Source: Coprinellus micaceus | Taxonomy: Eukaryota; Basidiomycota; Agaricomycetes; Agaricales; Psathyrellaceae | Assembly: GCA_951394405.1 (NCBI GenBank) | Contig: OX596334.1 | Coordinates: 558,001 to 622,000, forward strand | Direction of reading: 5' to 3' | Length of the DNA: 64,000 nt | In this document: piece after piece, positions 45,478 through 56,665 of the stretch | Numbering within the stretch: the first letter of the stretch is position 1 | Layout of the letters: every line of letters begins with the position of its first letter | Position numbers and translations under genes: made by a program | Notes under the pieces: model-generated | What the model was told of the DNA's origin: nothing | Databases searched by the model: none | What the model saw: only the letters and a program-made list of their open reading frames with translations

Positions 45478-46159
45478 ATGGGCGTCCAACCTACCGTTGT
45501 TCTCACTGTCCTACCGAGTCCATCCACTGCTTGCCCCGCCAAGCTCGAAATCGAGAGTCTTTCCGCCGATATCCGCCCCTCTGCCCTGGGGCTCGATGGA
45601 AAGGCGGTACATCGTTCCGAATCCAGTACCAGTTAGCTCCAACCTCGGCCCCAAACCAACCGTATCGCGCGAGGGTTCAACGTTCAACGCTGAACAAATT
45701 CGAGAAACAGGCCTCAGGAGGAGTCTGCTCAAGGCAGGTAGATAAATCTCGCAGCTACTGGCGAGGCTGTGAGCTTATAGACAGGGCGTGGGCAAATGAC
45801 CGCCGTCTAGGACGTCGTCGGAAGCTTCAATCGTACGTTGGTTGCTTGATTCCGACTTGAGAGCTGACGCTCATCTATCATATCCCCTCCCTCTCTAGCA
45901 TTCATTGTATCCAGACTCATCGTACTCAGTGACCTTGGGGACATGTTGAACCCGACCTTTGGAAGAAATGTGAGTTTTCGACTTTGTTCGACGTTTGGAG
46001 ATTTGCTGAAGAACCCCTCTCGGATGCCAGTCTTACCTCCGCCACCACCATCACCGGGGTTGTCCAACAAGCGGCTCGTGTTATCATGCCTGAAGAGGGA
46101 CGCATTCAGCCTGGTGGAAGAAGCGGGGTTCCAGTCCATAGTACGTTGGCTTTGAGACA
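45478..46159 (+). CDS. Possible small hypothetical gene
   Basis: A frame from the ATG at 45478 (MGVQPTVVLTVLPSPS) runs about 50 residues to a possible donor. A last exon after TCTCTAG (near 45898) reads FIVSRLIVLSDLGDMLNPTFGRN with a run of six prolines and ends at a TGA at 46157-46159. The middle exons are not resolved. No domain is recognised. Confidence 0.35.
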
Positions 46160-46502
46160 TACAGAATTCTGACTTGTCATTGACCATTTATAAGATACCC
46201 CGGCCTCGATGCAAGCAAACATAATATCGCAACTTTGAGCGGCGTGCAGGGTCAGAGGTACATCCAATCTATGGTGCAATACACGAGTCACATCCTTACT
46301 ATCCAGCTTCCCGGTCCCAGGATGCTACATCCAGCACCCCCTACCCAGCATCGCCATCAACTACCCCCGCGCCATTATACTAAAGATCGGCCCAGCTAGC
46401 CACACTAGTTGACGCTCGACAACAACAAAAGTAAGTCTTTATCACTGCTGGAAGTGCCCCATCTTCACCTTTACGCCCCACTCTCACCAGATCCACAACC
46501 AT

Positions 46503-47918
46503 ATGGAACCGGCCCCTTTCGTCGATTGTGAGTTGCTTCCCCATCGTTAAGCGCCCAAATGTCCGATCTCCCGAAACTTGCCAGAGGTGTACTCACTCCC
46601 TCTATCTAATCTCAGGACTCTGGACTTCGTGGCGCCCATGATAACGAGGATACGTCATCGAGACACCATGGAGACGTCTATTACAGGGAGATGAAGCCCA
46701 AGACTATGGCCTACCTATCGATGTTGGCGTCGTTTAGCCTGGCGGGATTTTCTGTAGCACTTCAGTATCTGTGAACCTTCGGAACTACCTCCATACACCC
46801 AGCCACTCAATCCCCTGATTCGGCCTGACGATGTCTGCACCTACCTCGCCTTCGAACCCCATACGCTCATCACCAGCCAGTCAATAGGGTGGCATGCAGA
46901 ACAAATTGCTGGTACTGTGAATATTCCGTGCTTCGACTTTATATCCCTTTATGGGCTACTGACCATTCTTGAAATTTTATAGCGGGTCCCGTTTCCGAAC
47001 AACCGCCTCCCAAGGAGCAATACTTGCCTTACCCGCCAGGGGGCTGCAAACTGAACTGAGGGAAATCGCCTATCTCCAATGGAAGCCGAAACGCGTCGAG
47101 ATCACCGCCGCCCCCAACCTCCTCAAGGACATCGACACGCTGCGAGACAAGCTTGACAAGATCAGGGACACGGATCTCACTAAGCGCACAGAGATGCTGC
47201 ATTCAATCACGACGAATATCCTCACGTACCTCAAGGTGTGCAAGAACAAGGACCCGAGGGACTCTAACTTTCTGTTTTCGGTCGCGGCTTCAAACGTCGT
47301 CGGGAGGTCAAGGTTACTGTCCTTTGCATAATTCCGTGAAAATTCAAAATCTTTCTCAACTTTTCACGTGACCTGGTACCTGAGCCAAACAAATGCTGTC
47401 ACTGCCAGCTGGCAGCGAGGTACCGCTTGCCGGCGTCGTCCGCTGCCTCGCTCGTCGTGTTGGGCAGCGACGACAGTATATGCTCAAACAACAAAATTAA
47501 TAAGGGAAGGCAGGTTTTGGTATCAGATATCTAGCTCTGACCCAATTCCATTGGAGAGAAGTTACTGGCATGCTTGGATGCCTCCCAGCCGGTGCCGAGC
47601 ACTGGCCGCCATAGTGAGCGGGAGGGCGGGAAGCGCTTTGCCAGCCGTCGGTAGGGCTGCCACGTCGAGCCCAGCAGGGCAGCCGACATTGTTTGGCTGT
47701 GGGACCCGGGTCACGTGGTCGAGCAGGAAAGTTTTGAATTTTCACGGAATTATGCAAAGGACAGTATGGCCGGTCTCAAGAAGGATAGGGCGCCCAGTCT
47801 CCGTCTGTATGCGCCGACGATGTGGGCCAGGAATCATGTGTGCGAAATTCCAAGGCCCCCTGGGGCCAGAGAGCGGGAGGAATGGAGAGAGTTGGGAGCG
47901 AGAGAGTTGAGAACCTAA
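46503..47918 (+). pseudogene. Possible host gene carrying a MITE insertion
   Basis: Coding-like segments occur at 46619-46770 (LSMLASFSLAGFSVALQYL), near 46985-47060, at 47050-47300 (LLKDIDTLRDKLDKIRDTD, helical), and from 47767 to a stop at 47916-47918 (LKKDRAPSLRLYAPTMWARN). Exon joins cannot be fixed and a simple splice from the first ATG meets a stop. The 448-bp MITE at 47317-47764 sits between coding-like segments. If the gene is real, the insertion disrupts it unless the MITE is spliced out. Confidence 0.35.
47317..47764. mobile_element. 448-bp TA-flanked MITE (Tc1/mariner-like)
   Basis: The ends CTGTCCTTTGCATAATTCCG and its complement at 47745-47764 form inverted repeats of about 50 bp, running through CACGTGACC with few mismatches. 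Each end is flanked by TA (47315-47316 and 47765-47766), as expected from Tc1/mariner/pogo-type insertion. There is no internal transposase frame. Confidence 0.85.
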
Positions 47919-48195
47919 GCGCTGCCGGGGACCATGGTTCCTTTCCACGTCCCGATAGAAGGCATCACCAGTGTGTCGAACATTCAATGACTACCTGATG
48001 ATCTCCGAAACGACAACCACTGCACCTCCGAGGATTCAGTGCTACATAGATATGATTAGCTTACAATGTTGCGATCAAGTTCTCCGTCTTTTTGATCCAG
48101 CTGATGATTTCAACCGGCTATCGTAGGTGACGGCGCTGCATGTATATATTCACTAGCACTGGCAGCACCGTCGTCCCTCACATTCCAGCTCAAGG
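47919..48195. other. Intergenic
   Basis: Likely promoter of the following F-box-like gene. No distinct motif identified. Confidence 0.3.
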
Positions 48196-49982
48196 ATGTC
48201 TTACCATAATTCCCTTCCGCCTTCCGCCTCTTCCTCTAGCACCGCTTCTCCCACACCTGTACGCCCCAGCTGCGCGAACGCGGATGATTTACCTCTGGGG
48301 TTGGTCCATAAGGTCTTTGTCATCCGCGCCAACGCCAGGCACGACGAAGCGTGCCTCCATGGGACAGTATGTGTCGATCGCCCGTTTTGTCTGGAGGCAC
48401 AGTCGCCCGACCATACCGTGGCGCAGGTCTTGCCTTATTGGAACGCCATCGCTCACGGCCTACCTAAACTGTTTTCGAAGATACGCGTCCTCATCAACGA
48501 CAACTTCGACCCGGACTCTGAGGTTGCAGAAACAATCCCAATCGACAATGCCGACGAGGTTACCGCCCTCGTGGAGCTCTCGGGCTCGGAGGATCTATAC
48601 CTCTCTATTGGAGGCCCTCCCGACCCTCTGACCTCTCCGCCGCTTCACCAGGCTACCATCTTGACACTCGAAAGAATCGCCGAGCGAACGGTCCACCTTG
48701 CCTTCGACATGGATAACCCCGCGCTTGTTCGCCTCCTCGGAAACACATGCTTTCCGAAACTCAAGTCCGTTCACCTCGACGGCGGCTCCAAGCACGAGTT
48801 CGACTCACGCTACGATCACTGCGGAGTCGAGCTGACTAACCTCGAGACCCTCCTTCTCTGGCGTGAAAGCCCAATCCAGCGCATCGTCTCTGCCCACCGG
48901 TTGAGCGTCGCAGTCCGTGCTAAGCTCCCCTGGGATTCGGTCAAAATTATGGACCTCCACGGTGTCCTCGCTGGCTACAAGGAACCCCATGTCGAAATGA
49001 TGCTGAGCCTGGCGCAGCGCCTGGTGGAGATGAGGGTCCGCGTCAACTCGCGGTCGAAGCTCTATGCAGTTCCTCACGCGTCTTGGGGTTCCACTGGGAA
49101 GCATGCGCAAAAAATTGTCCTTCCCCACCTCAAAGTTCTTCACATTTACCATTCGTTTCCCGCGCGACCTGCAGGTACCCAGCCTCCCAAGCCTATGTTC
49201 TCCCTACTCAAAGAAGTTGTTTTTCAGTCGCTGGAGGAAATTTACTACAGATGCAGCGACGCACCCCATGACGACAGCATCGGGTGGTTGCTGCAGAGGC
49301 AGGACTCGGTCAAAATCCTATCCCTCGATGCCCACCTCTTTCGACCACCAAAGCTCGCGTCGATATTGAAGGCGCATAGCGCCGTCGAGCAGCTGTACCT
49401 TTGGAGTCGCACCCCATCTGAAGTATCGGGCGGGTTCTATTACTTCGACAATGGCACGCTGGAGGTGCTCGAAGGCGCTGGCCAGCCCTTGAAGAATGTG
49501 TCGCTTTTGGGAGAGGCTTCCTTCACATCTGCCGCCTTATCTCATTTCAGTAAGTCGTTTCCCGTTCATAGGCCTCTTTCACAGGATCAGTTGCTAACTG
49601 TTCCACAGCTCGGGTTTTCAGATACACACTCCGCACGGTTATTCTTTCTCATTGGTGTGGCCCTAGCCTTAATGCCGTGGCCAATTTCAAGAAAACGTTG
49701 CCAGAAACTGTCGACTTTAAAGTGGGACAGGTCTTCGCTTGCCGACAGACCCGTCACACAGGCGTTCGAACCGCCCGGAGACGCCCAGTTGGGGGCTTCC
49801 ACCAGATGCGCCATTGTTGTGATTGCGACACGGAAGAAGGGCGAGAAGAATACTTTCTTGCGTTTTGGTGTACTCCCTGCCAAATGAACCATACTTCGAA
49901 GGACATCGACCTCAATGCCATCGAGAGCTCCTACGCTCCGGCGATTGACGACCGACGGCAGGGGTTTTGTTACACAGACTAG
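48196..49982 (+). CDS. F-box-like / LRR-type protein
   Basis: Two exons (48196-49549, 49609-49982) give 1728 nt, 575 aa. After a Ser-rich start, the segment LPLGLVHKVF...AQVLPYWNAIAHGLPKLFSKI has the spacing and hydrophobic pattern of agaricomycete F-box domains, though degenerate. The body has weak leucine-rich repeats (LTNLETLLLW, LPHLKVLHIYH, VKILSLDAH, LEVLEGAGQPLKNVSLLG). The C-terminal exon carries a CDCD...CTPC cysteine set. Known role of the family: substrate adaptors of SCF ubiquitin ligases, with large mushroom-specific expansions. Substrate unknown. The F-box assignment rests on pattern only. Confidence 0.55.
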
Positions 49983-50801
49983 TTATTATCCTACGCTGTA
50001 CACCATGCGCACCACTTCTTCGCACCATATCTTGCTAGTATTTCTGTTCAAGCTTCCCTATACTAATATTCGTTCCCCAGCTACCAATGGGAGTACAGTT
50101 CGCCCTACTAGTACCACACCTCGAGCACTCATATGTTTTCTCTTTTTGTCACGGCGCGAATCTTCTACCAATGCCCTTGTAATCCATCACCCCTATCGAA
50201 TCATTCTGGCTTCTATCTAGTGCGGCGAAGCAGAGGCACATATGGCCATAAACTAGCATCTTTGGTAACTGTCCAGAATGCCCGAGTGCCACGGCTGGCA
50301 AGTGCGGGAGCCACTATGAACAGTTGGCAAATGTTCAATTTATTTATTTAATTTAGGCTCGTTGTAATATAATTTGTCAGCGATAAGTCCCAGTCCAGAT
50401 GCGGCGTGATGAGGTTGTTTTCGTGCCACCACGATCCTTCAGACTTGGGATGTTCGATGCTTCGAAATCACCAATCCTCGATCTTCGTGCAGGAATAGAG
50501 GTGTTCGATGCTTCGAAACCTCTGTTCCTGCTCGGTCAGTACAGGAATTTCTCGGATTGGAGGTGCTCCTCATTGCCGCCCAGCACCGCGTTTCGATTGC
50601 GTTGAAGACTGGAACTATTCGACCCCTCTACTACCGGCGCGATATCGACGCTCTCAAGCCTGCCCGTTGGACGCGAATGCGGGCCAGCCCATCTGTCAGC
50701 CTGGAGCCGTGGCCAGCAACGAATAAATAGGACCAGCCTTCCACTGCAAAGGATGCACAGTCGGAGCTGAGGCCTGAGGTACCTTCATCGATCCTCCCAT
50801 A
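49983..50801. other. Intergenic with a hairpin repeat
   Basis: No supported gene. Contains the hairpin at 50489-50531 and a related TTCGAA repeat at 50448-50469. The last 100 bp are the likely promoter of the TET/JBP-like gene. Confidence 0.4.
50489..50531. repeat. Inverted repeat (hairpin)
   Basis: GCAGGAATAGAGGT pairs with ACCTCTGTTCCTGC at 13 of 14 positions, around an inner TTCGA-TGCT-TCGAA palindrome. It would form a 43-nt hairpin in DNA or RNA. Confidence 0.7.
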
Positions 50802-53022
50802 ATGCCCACCAACCCCACCGCTGCTCGAGTTCCTTCTCCCAAGAAGAGATCGGCACGTCGCCGCGAATCCGTCTCTCTATCTCCGGCCCCCAACAAGAGG
50901 CGCAACGTCGGGCCCCCTAACCCACCTCTTCAATCTCCTGGGATACCTAGGTACTTCCGACGCCCTCTCGGGGAAGATGGCACCTTCTACCTACCGGGGG
51001 AAATCCGGCCAGTAGCCCTTCCCAGCCCCAAACAGCCCGGCACGCTGAGGTCTTCTGCTCGATGTGTGATGCTTGCGTTCTAACTTGTCTCCACCGGTTC
51101 AAGGTGCCCATACTCCCCCTTTCTTATACGCTCAGCTTGGGAAGGTAAAGGGCGAGGCTCTCGAAGTTATCACTCGCATCGTCGACGAGTTGACCCCCCT
51201 TTCGCCCGATCGCCCGGAGTCGTATACCCAGATCCACTTCTTCACTACCGTCGATGGCCATTCTTTGAAATTCGTGGACACCCTTGCAAAGATCACCCAA
51301 ATCGCTGACAACCAGGCTGCCTGCTACACAGGGAGGTCCACGCGCCTTCGGAATCGCGCAGAACGGTTTGATACACTTCGCCGACTTGTTGATAGCCACG
51401 AGGTGTGTTACAGCTGCGCGGCCTCCTTTTCAAAATGTCCTCTTGGCTGACGGCTGTTGATCTACCAGGAAGCTCGGAGCTACGTGTTTAGGTCCACTTT
51501 GACCTACCTTGCCCAGAAGAAGACCCACCCAAAACATGTCATCGACATCTCCGCATATGCATCTTCGAGGCGAGCTTCCCTCAACAAGACGAAGGATGGA
51601 GGTGAGACTTGCAGGAAGACGTTCAGCTGGGTCGCGCTTAAAAGGTCTGTCCCCCACTTTGCTTCGCAAATATCTCTGACAGTGCTCGTCAGGCTTACTG
51701 CAACCGAACTGTCTACCCTCACAGACAAGATCATGGTCGAAACCGAAGAGCTTGTTGAGATAGGGAAGTCACATGGGGTTCTGAAGGATTCGGACCCCAA
51801 CGGCGTGCCTAACTTCGTCAAGCTCGAGGGGTGGGGATTTTACAGGGTCTGTGCGCCAGCGCCAGGACAAACGAACCATGCCACTGGCGCAATCTTTTGG
51901 GAGACGGAGGATGACGATGATACCACTCCGACCAGCGATAAAATTGTGAGTCGGATGTCCTTCGCGCCCTATCACATACCGCTCATCCTTCTGTGACACT
52001 CCTCAACCAGATCGGCGCAGTCGTCTACTCCCCAGACCTCATTAACAAGGCATTCTCCCCTGCTGAAGAGTACAGTGAGGTCGAAATTCTTATCAACCAA
52101 GAGCTTCTCCTGTAAGTTCCATTACCTGTTTGATTCTTTGCTAACGTGAGCACCTTATATGAAATTCGCGCTCTTCCAGGGAAAAAGCCAACGTCGACCG
52201 ACAGAGGCTACTTAACAGTGGGAAAATGGCCAAGGGTCGGGGAGCGCAGTCGATCTATGGTCTACCCTACTTTATGAAGGTTCGTTTTCTCTTCGGGCCT
52301 CAGTCCGGAACTTCCGTGGTTAATATCTGGGCCTCAGCTCCCTGACGATCAAGAGTTCTACGACGGGAATGTTAGGATCCCCGTTCAAGCCGTCGAAGCT
52401 TGTGCATCGCATTTTCATACCTACGCGGGCATGGCTCTGCAGTCTGATAGTATTACACAGTCATCGAATCCCGACACGAAGCGCTCCTTGAAGGTTTCCT
52501 CCCAGAATTCGCAGCTGAACGCAAGGTAGAGGCATTCCCCACACCCTATTCAACAGGTCGCTAACCGTATTCCTCGCACAGACCGCCGCACAAAAGGCAC
52601 ATCTAATCAATCAGCTCGGATTCCCCTCAACATCGACCTTTGTCACCTATGGCTATGCAGCGTCCGCTCATTTTGATAATGACGCATGCCCCACGTCCGG
52701 TTGGGTGACCCATCGCCCCGCGTCTGTAAGTGGAAATATATCCCACTGCGATGCGTGCTAACTAGCACGACGCTCCCAGTTGCATCGTTTCACGAGCAAT
52801 TTCGTTTGGGCATCCCATGGATTGCTCGTGGAACTGGCCCCCAACGCCTTCTGGTTTTGGCGGGGGCGGAACGATGCACATGGAACGGCAGTTCACGAGG
52901 ATATTTTGACCACCCCTAATCTGAACTACACCAAGGGTCATATCAAGAAGTATCCAGGTGCAGCACAGGTTACGCGGGCGTCAGTTTTATCCGAAGCGGT
53001 TTGCAAGGCTCATTCTCGTTAA
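50802..53022 (+). CDS. TET/JBP-type 2OG-Fe(II) dioxygenase-like protein
   Basis: Exon model: 50802-51063, 51104-51402, 51469-51945, 52011-52111, 52180-52279, then a first part from 52338, an exon resuming after CTGATAG near 52446 (YYTVIESRHEALLEG), an exon starting TAAQKAHL near 52578, and a last exon from about 52780 to 53022. The donor in the 52338-52446 interval is uncertain. The C-terminal domain shows HFD, an HxD iron-binding pair (His codon 52669-52671, Asp 52675-52677), and a distal His in HGT (52879-52881), with FWFWRGRND between. This layout fits the fungal TET/JBP oxygenase family, which oxidises 5-methylcytosine or thymine in DNA. The N-terminus is basic with KKRSARRR, a probable nuclear signal. 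Known context: such genes are expanded in mushrooms together with KDZ transposons. Here it lies about 10 kb outside element B. Assignment is by motif only. Confidence 0.7.
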
Positions 53023-53537
53023 GCGCCCAAGAGTTCGCTTCATTTGCAGTCCAAAACTGTTGTTTTACTACATATCCTCCCACTTGTACATCCATATTAT
53101 CTGTCTCGGATTGCTGTCCCCCCTTTGTACGAAATGTAACCGTAGAATCGAATTTGCCTATGCCTTGAGCTCTTATCCGATTTGAGCGGCGGTCACAAGA
53201 TTGGCCATTGGCCGGGCCGCCCACCCGCGTCACGATCACAGGATTCAGTGGCAATGCTTCGGTGACGCTACCTGTGAGACCTTCTTCGTCACGGTGAACA
53301 GTGTTCTCTGAGCTTGCGTTCGTACTCGATAATTCGAGGTGTCGTAGCATTGGCCATCCCACGAAATACTCGATACGTCGAAATTTCCCTTCCCCACGTC
53401 GCTGCAGTGGTCACCCTGATACAACTTCAAGGCGTCACCTTCAAATCACACCTTCAAGAGGGGCCCGGGGGTAACGACTCCTGAGGCCTAAGGCTGAGGC
53501 TGCACTATCTCCAACTCCTGTCAGTCGAAACACTCGA
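53023..53537. other. Intergenic
   Basis: 3' flank of the oxygenase gene and promoter region of the next gene. Nothing specific recognised. Confidence 0.4.
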
Positions 53538-56500
53538 ATGAAGTCAATAATCTCGCTGATTACGTTCTGCACCTTAGGTTTCCTCCGGACTTTCTCTGGG
53601 AAGCTTCGGGCCGACACCACTTCCACCCAAGTCTGTCCCCTGCCCCGTTCTCAAGTTCTCAACTCCCCTTCAAACGACCGCAACGGCAATAACAATAATA
53701 CCAACGTCCACCTCAAACCCGTGAAACCCGCGTGCATCTACCATATGTCGTCAACTCCAAGTCTACAAGCCGCGGCCGATGGTGGCCGGATTCTGTTCCA
53801 TGGAGGAGTCCGTTACTACTCACCGAACAGCTTGGTGGATGCCGAATTCGACTTGGAGGAACCTTCGGCGCTGGATACCCTCGAGTCCAACCCTTTCAAG
53901 CCCGCAAACCACTCTGGGCCCTGGGTGCGGTACGGAGACTTTGTCCGCCCAAGGAAGTGGACCAAACAGTTTGCTTGGATGTGCTTCGTCCCCGTCGTGC
54001 CGTCGCAATGGTACCACGATCATCACTCGTACCTTGGGCGCATCCTTTACTCGCTCCCCACTCTCAATACTTTCAAGAATGACCACGGCAAAGTCAGCGG
54101 TTACCAAATATCTCCGAGTAGTGCATGGATTCAACTGGAATCAGACCTCTACCGTGCTGTGGTCGTACTATCCCGCCATTACCACCTCCAATGTGTCCTT
54201 CCTTTCCTCCCCAATGCCATTGGCTACCAATCTATGTTCCGCCAGAAGAAACAGTTGATAAATCGACTCAACCAAGCCCGCGAATGGTTTTTCGTTTGGC
54301 TCGGTGCGTTGTCATTTCTGGTGGCGAGAATTCGAGAACCTTGGCGCTCCGAATTTAAAAGCCAGTTGGACCACCAATGGACTGCTGTCCTCCAATCGAA
54401 GGGTCTCTCCATGACCTTCATCGACAGTGTACGGAATTCTCTGGTAGTTGACAGGTGTGTCGGCACACGACGCGCAGGTATTATACTCGACATAGCCCAA
54501 CCTTCCCCAGGACAACCGCACCCGTCCTGGTTCTTGGGTCATGGCGTACCTGTGTGGTATCGATGGAGCAACACGGAAGAAACCCTGGCGAAGGATAACT
54601 CTGGATTGAAGCAGCTCTGCCCTCCTCACTCATTACTGTTGTGCACGCAATCCTCCTCCCCAGTGTCTACCCCTCCCTTTCCTAGGAGTGCCGACCTCTG
54701 CATCATTTCCACCGTGACCCCAGCTCCTTGCTCCCATGACTCTCAACAGGCCTCCCAAGCCCCCCCAGCGATGCCAGACGTTATTGAAGCGCCTTCAGCG
54801 AGTATTTCTCCCCAGACTTCTCCGACCAGCCTAGCACCCCCTACCACCGAACCTATAACTCGGAACTCAGGGTCACCTCATGCCAACAGCCAAGGAGACC
54901 ATCCCGCGGACGGAAAAGGAGGCCAAGACAAGCCAGAGCCCGAACCGGAATGGATCCCCTTTTTTAAACAAAGGGAAGCCGCCCATGCAAAGGCGTTGGC
55001 AAAGGAGACCCCCAGGCAACGTCAGGCCAGGGAGAACCGCATAAGGGAGCCTGCTACCTCGTCGGCAAAGGTTTTCGAGTGGTATCTTTCCGAGGAAGCG
55101 GGGCGCATGTACGACCGAATCCCAGTCCTCGCCAAGGCACGATCGGACACCCTCCAGAATTACGGAAACGCCCAAAAACGATATGACCCGTTCTTCAACG
55201 AATGGGACTGCTGTTCAGAGTGGGGACTTGACGATTCGGATGATGACTGGATCGGCGACTGGGATGAACTTGAAACTGCCCTCGATTCTGAACCGCTACC
55301 CGCTACTGTTGCAGCGTCCCTTGTGCAGGTTGAGAAACCCACGCCCCCCGATGCCATCTCGTACGTCGATTCCGATCACCCAACCAACGCTTTTATGGCC
55401 GTTCCGTCCGAAGGTGATCGGCCTAGTGGGTCAGACCCTGACTGCGACATTTTACAAGAAGTCAACAAGGGGTTCGGTCTCTTCAATGGGTTTCAACATC
55501 CCCTACCACACACCGAGATACCCTCAAGGCAGCATCCCATTCGAGATCAGAAATTCTTCATTCGCGCTCTAGGCCTCTACACCGATTGCGGCCCTGATGA
55601 AATGGCATACTTCCAAACAAACCACTACCAATTTGCGCAGCAATTCCTTCTGTCCCTGTGCATGCGCGAAGCCCCCTCGATCTCTGAGTTGTGGGATCTG
55701 CGCGATGAATGTGCCCTCCCCGTCTGCTTGTGCCCACGTTTCAAACGAATCCGACTCGTTCATCTGGCGGGTTTGGATATTGGTGAAACGCAGGATGCTA
55801 GCTACTACGTATTCCACCACGAAGGCAAGGGCGATAATGGAACCCCTTGGAGGCTTGGAGTAGCGTCCGCCGCAGACGCTCTTCTGGTCTGTCGACTCCC
55901 AGATGACTCCAGCCCATACGATCTCGCATCCTTCCTTGTCGGTCATGGTGTGTCATTCCGCACTTTTTATCCCTCTCTCAATATTCTACGACCGCCCTCA
56001 ACCCGTTCACTTCTGTTTCACCAAGTTCCCAAGCGGCCATTAAACCATCAATTCACCAAAGCAGATTACGACGCGTATTTGCACATGAGGACACTTCTTC
56101 TAGGTCAACCTCACATGCAGGCCGCTCTTAAACGCGGCGGGATCATCTGGCGCCTTGCAGTTGGGACACTTGGAACTTCCAAGGTCACCTTCGCTCCCTC
56201 TCTGTGGGGGGCCTCGCACCTTATCGACCTTCCTGAGGGCCAGTTCGTGGATGATGTCTTGACCTCAACAGAGCTCGATTTGCCATGCGGGGCATATGAA
56301 TGCGTATCGGGTGAGCAATTATTATTAGTATCTAATGGCGACCTTTATTCACATAGTGGCCGCCCAACTTTGTAGATGACGGAAAGCAGCGAAGCTTGAA
56401 GTCGTGGTGGCCCCTGGCCCGGTATTACGAAAAGGCTGAGTGCGGGGAAAACTACGGTCGTTGGACTTACCGCCGGGAACATTGGTACGCCAAACGTTTG

Positions 56501-56665
56501 GGGGAGATCGAGAGCGGGGATGCTTGCCAACAACCTCTGACATATACCGAGTGGAAGAGCTCACAACATGGACCCAAGGCACTTCGCATATTCCATTCTT
56601 ATGTCAAACGATCGTCCGAGGAGCTTTTGAAAGCGCAGACCCCCCAATCCCCGCGGGTGGCCTAG
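53538..56665 (+). CDS. Large conserved-looking hypothetical protein
   Basis: Exon 1 (53538-56303) and exon 2 (56357-56665) join in phase after Cys to give 1024 aa. A start at Met70 (53745, MSSTPSLQ) is equally likely, since the first 25 residues look like an upstream hydrophobic extension. The N-terminal region has GGVRYYSPNSLVDAE and a Trp-rich helical part (WFFVWLGALSFLVARI). The middle is Pro/Ser/Thr-rich with charged helices. The C-terminal half has GVSFRTFYP and a mixed Trp/Tyr-rich end (SWWPLARYYEKAECGENYGRW). I believe this belongs to a large agaricomycete family of unknown function, but cannot name it. Sequence is open with no sign of decay. Confidence 0.65.
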
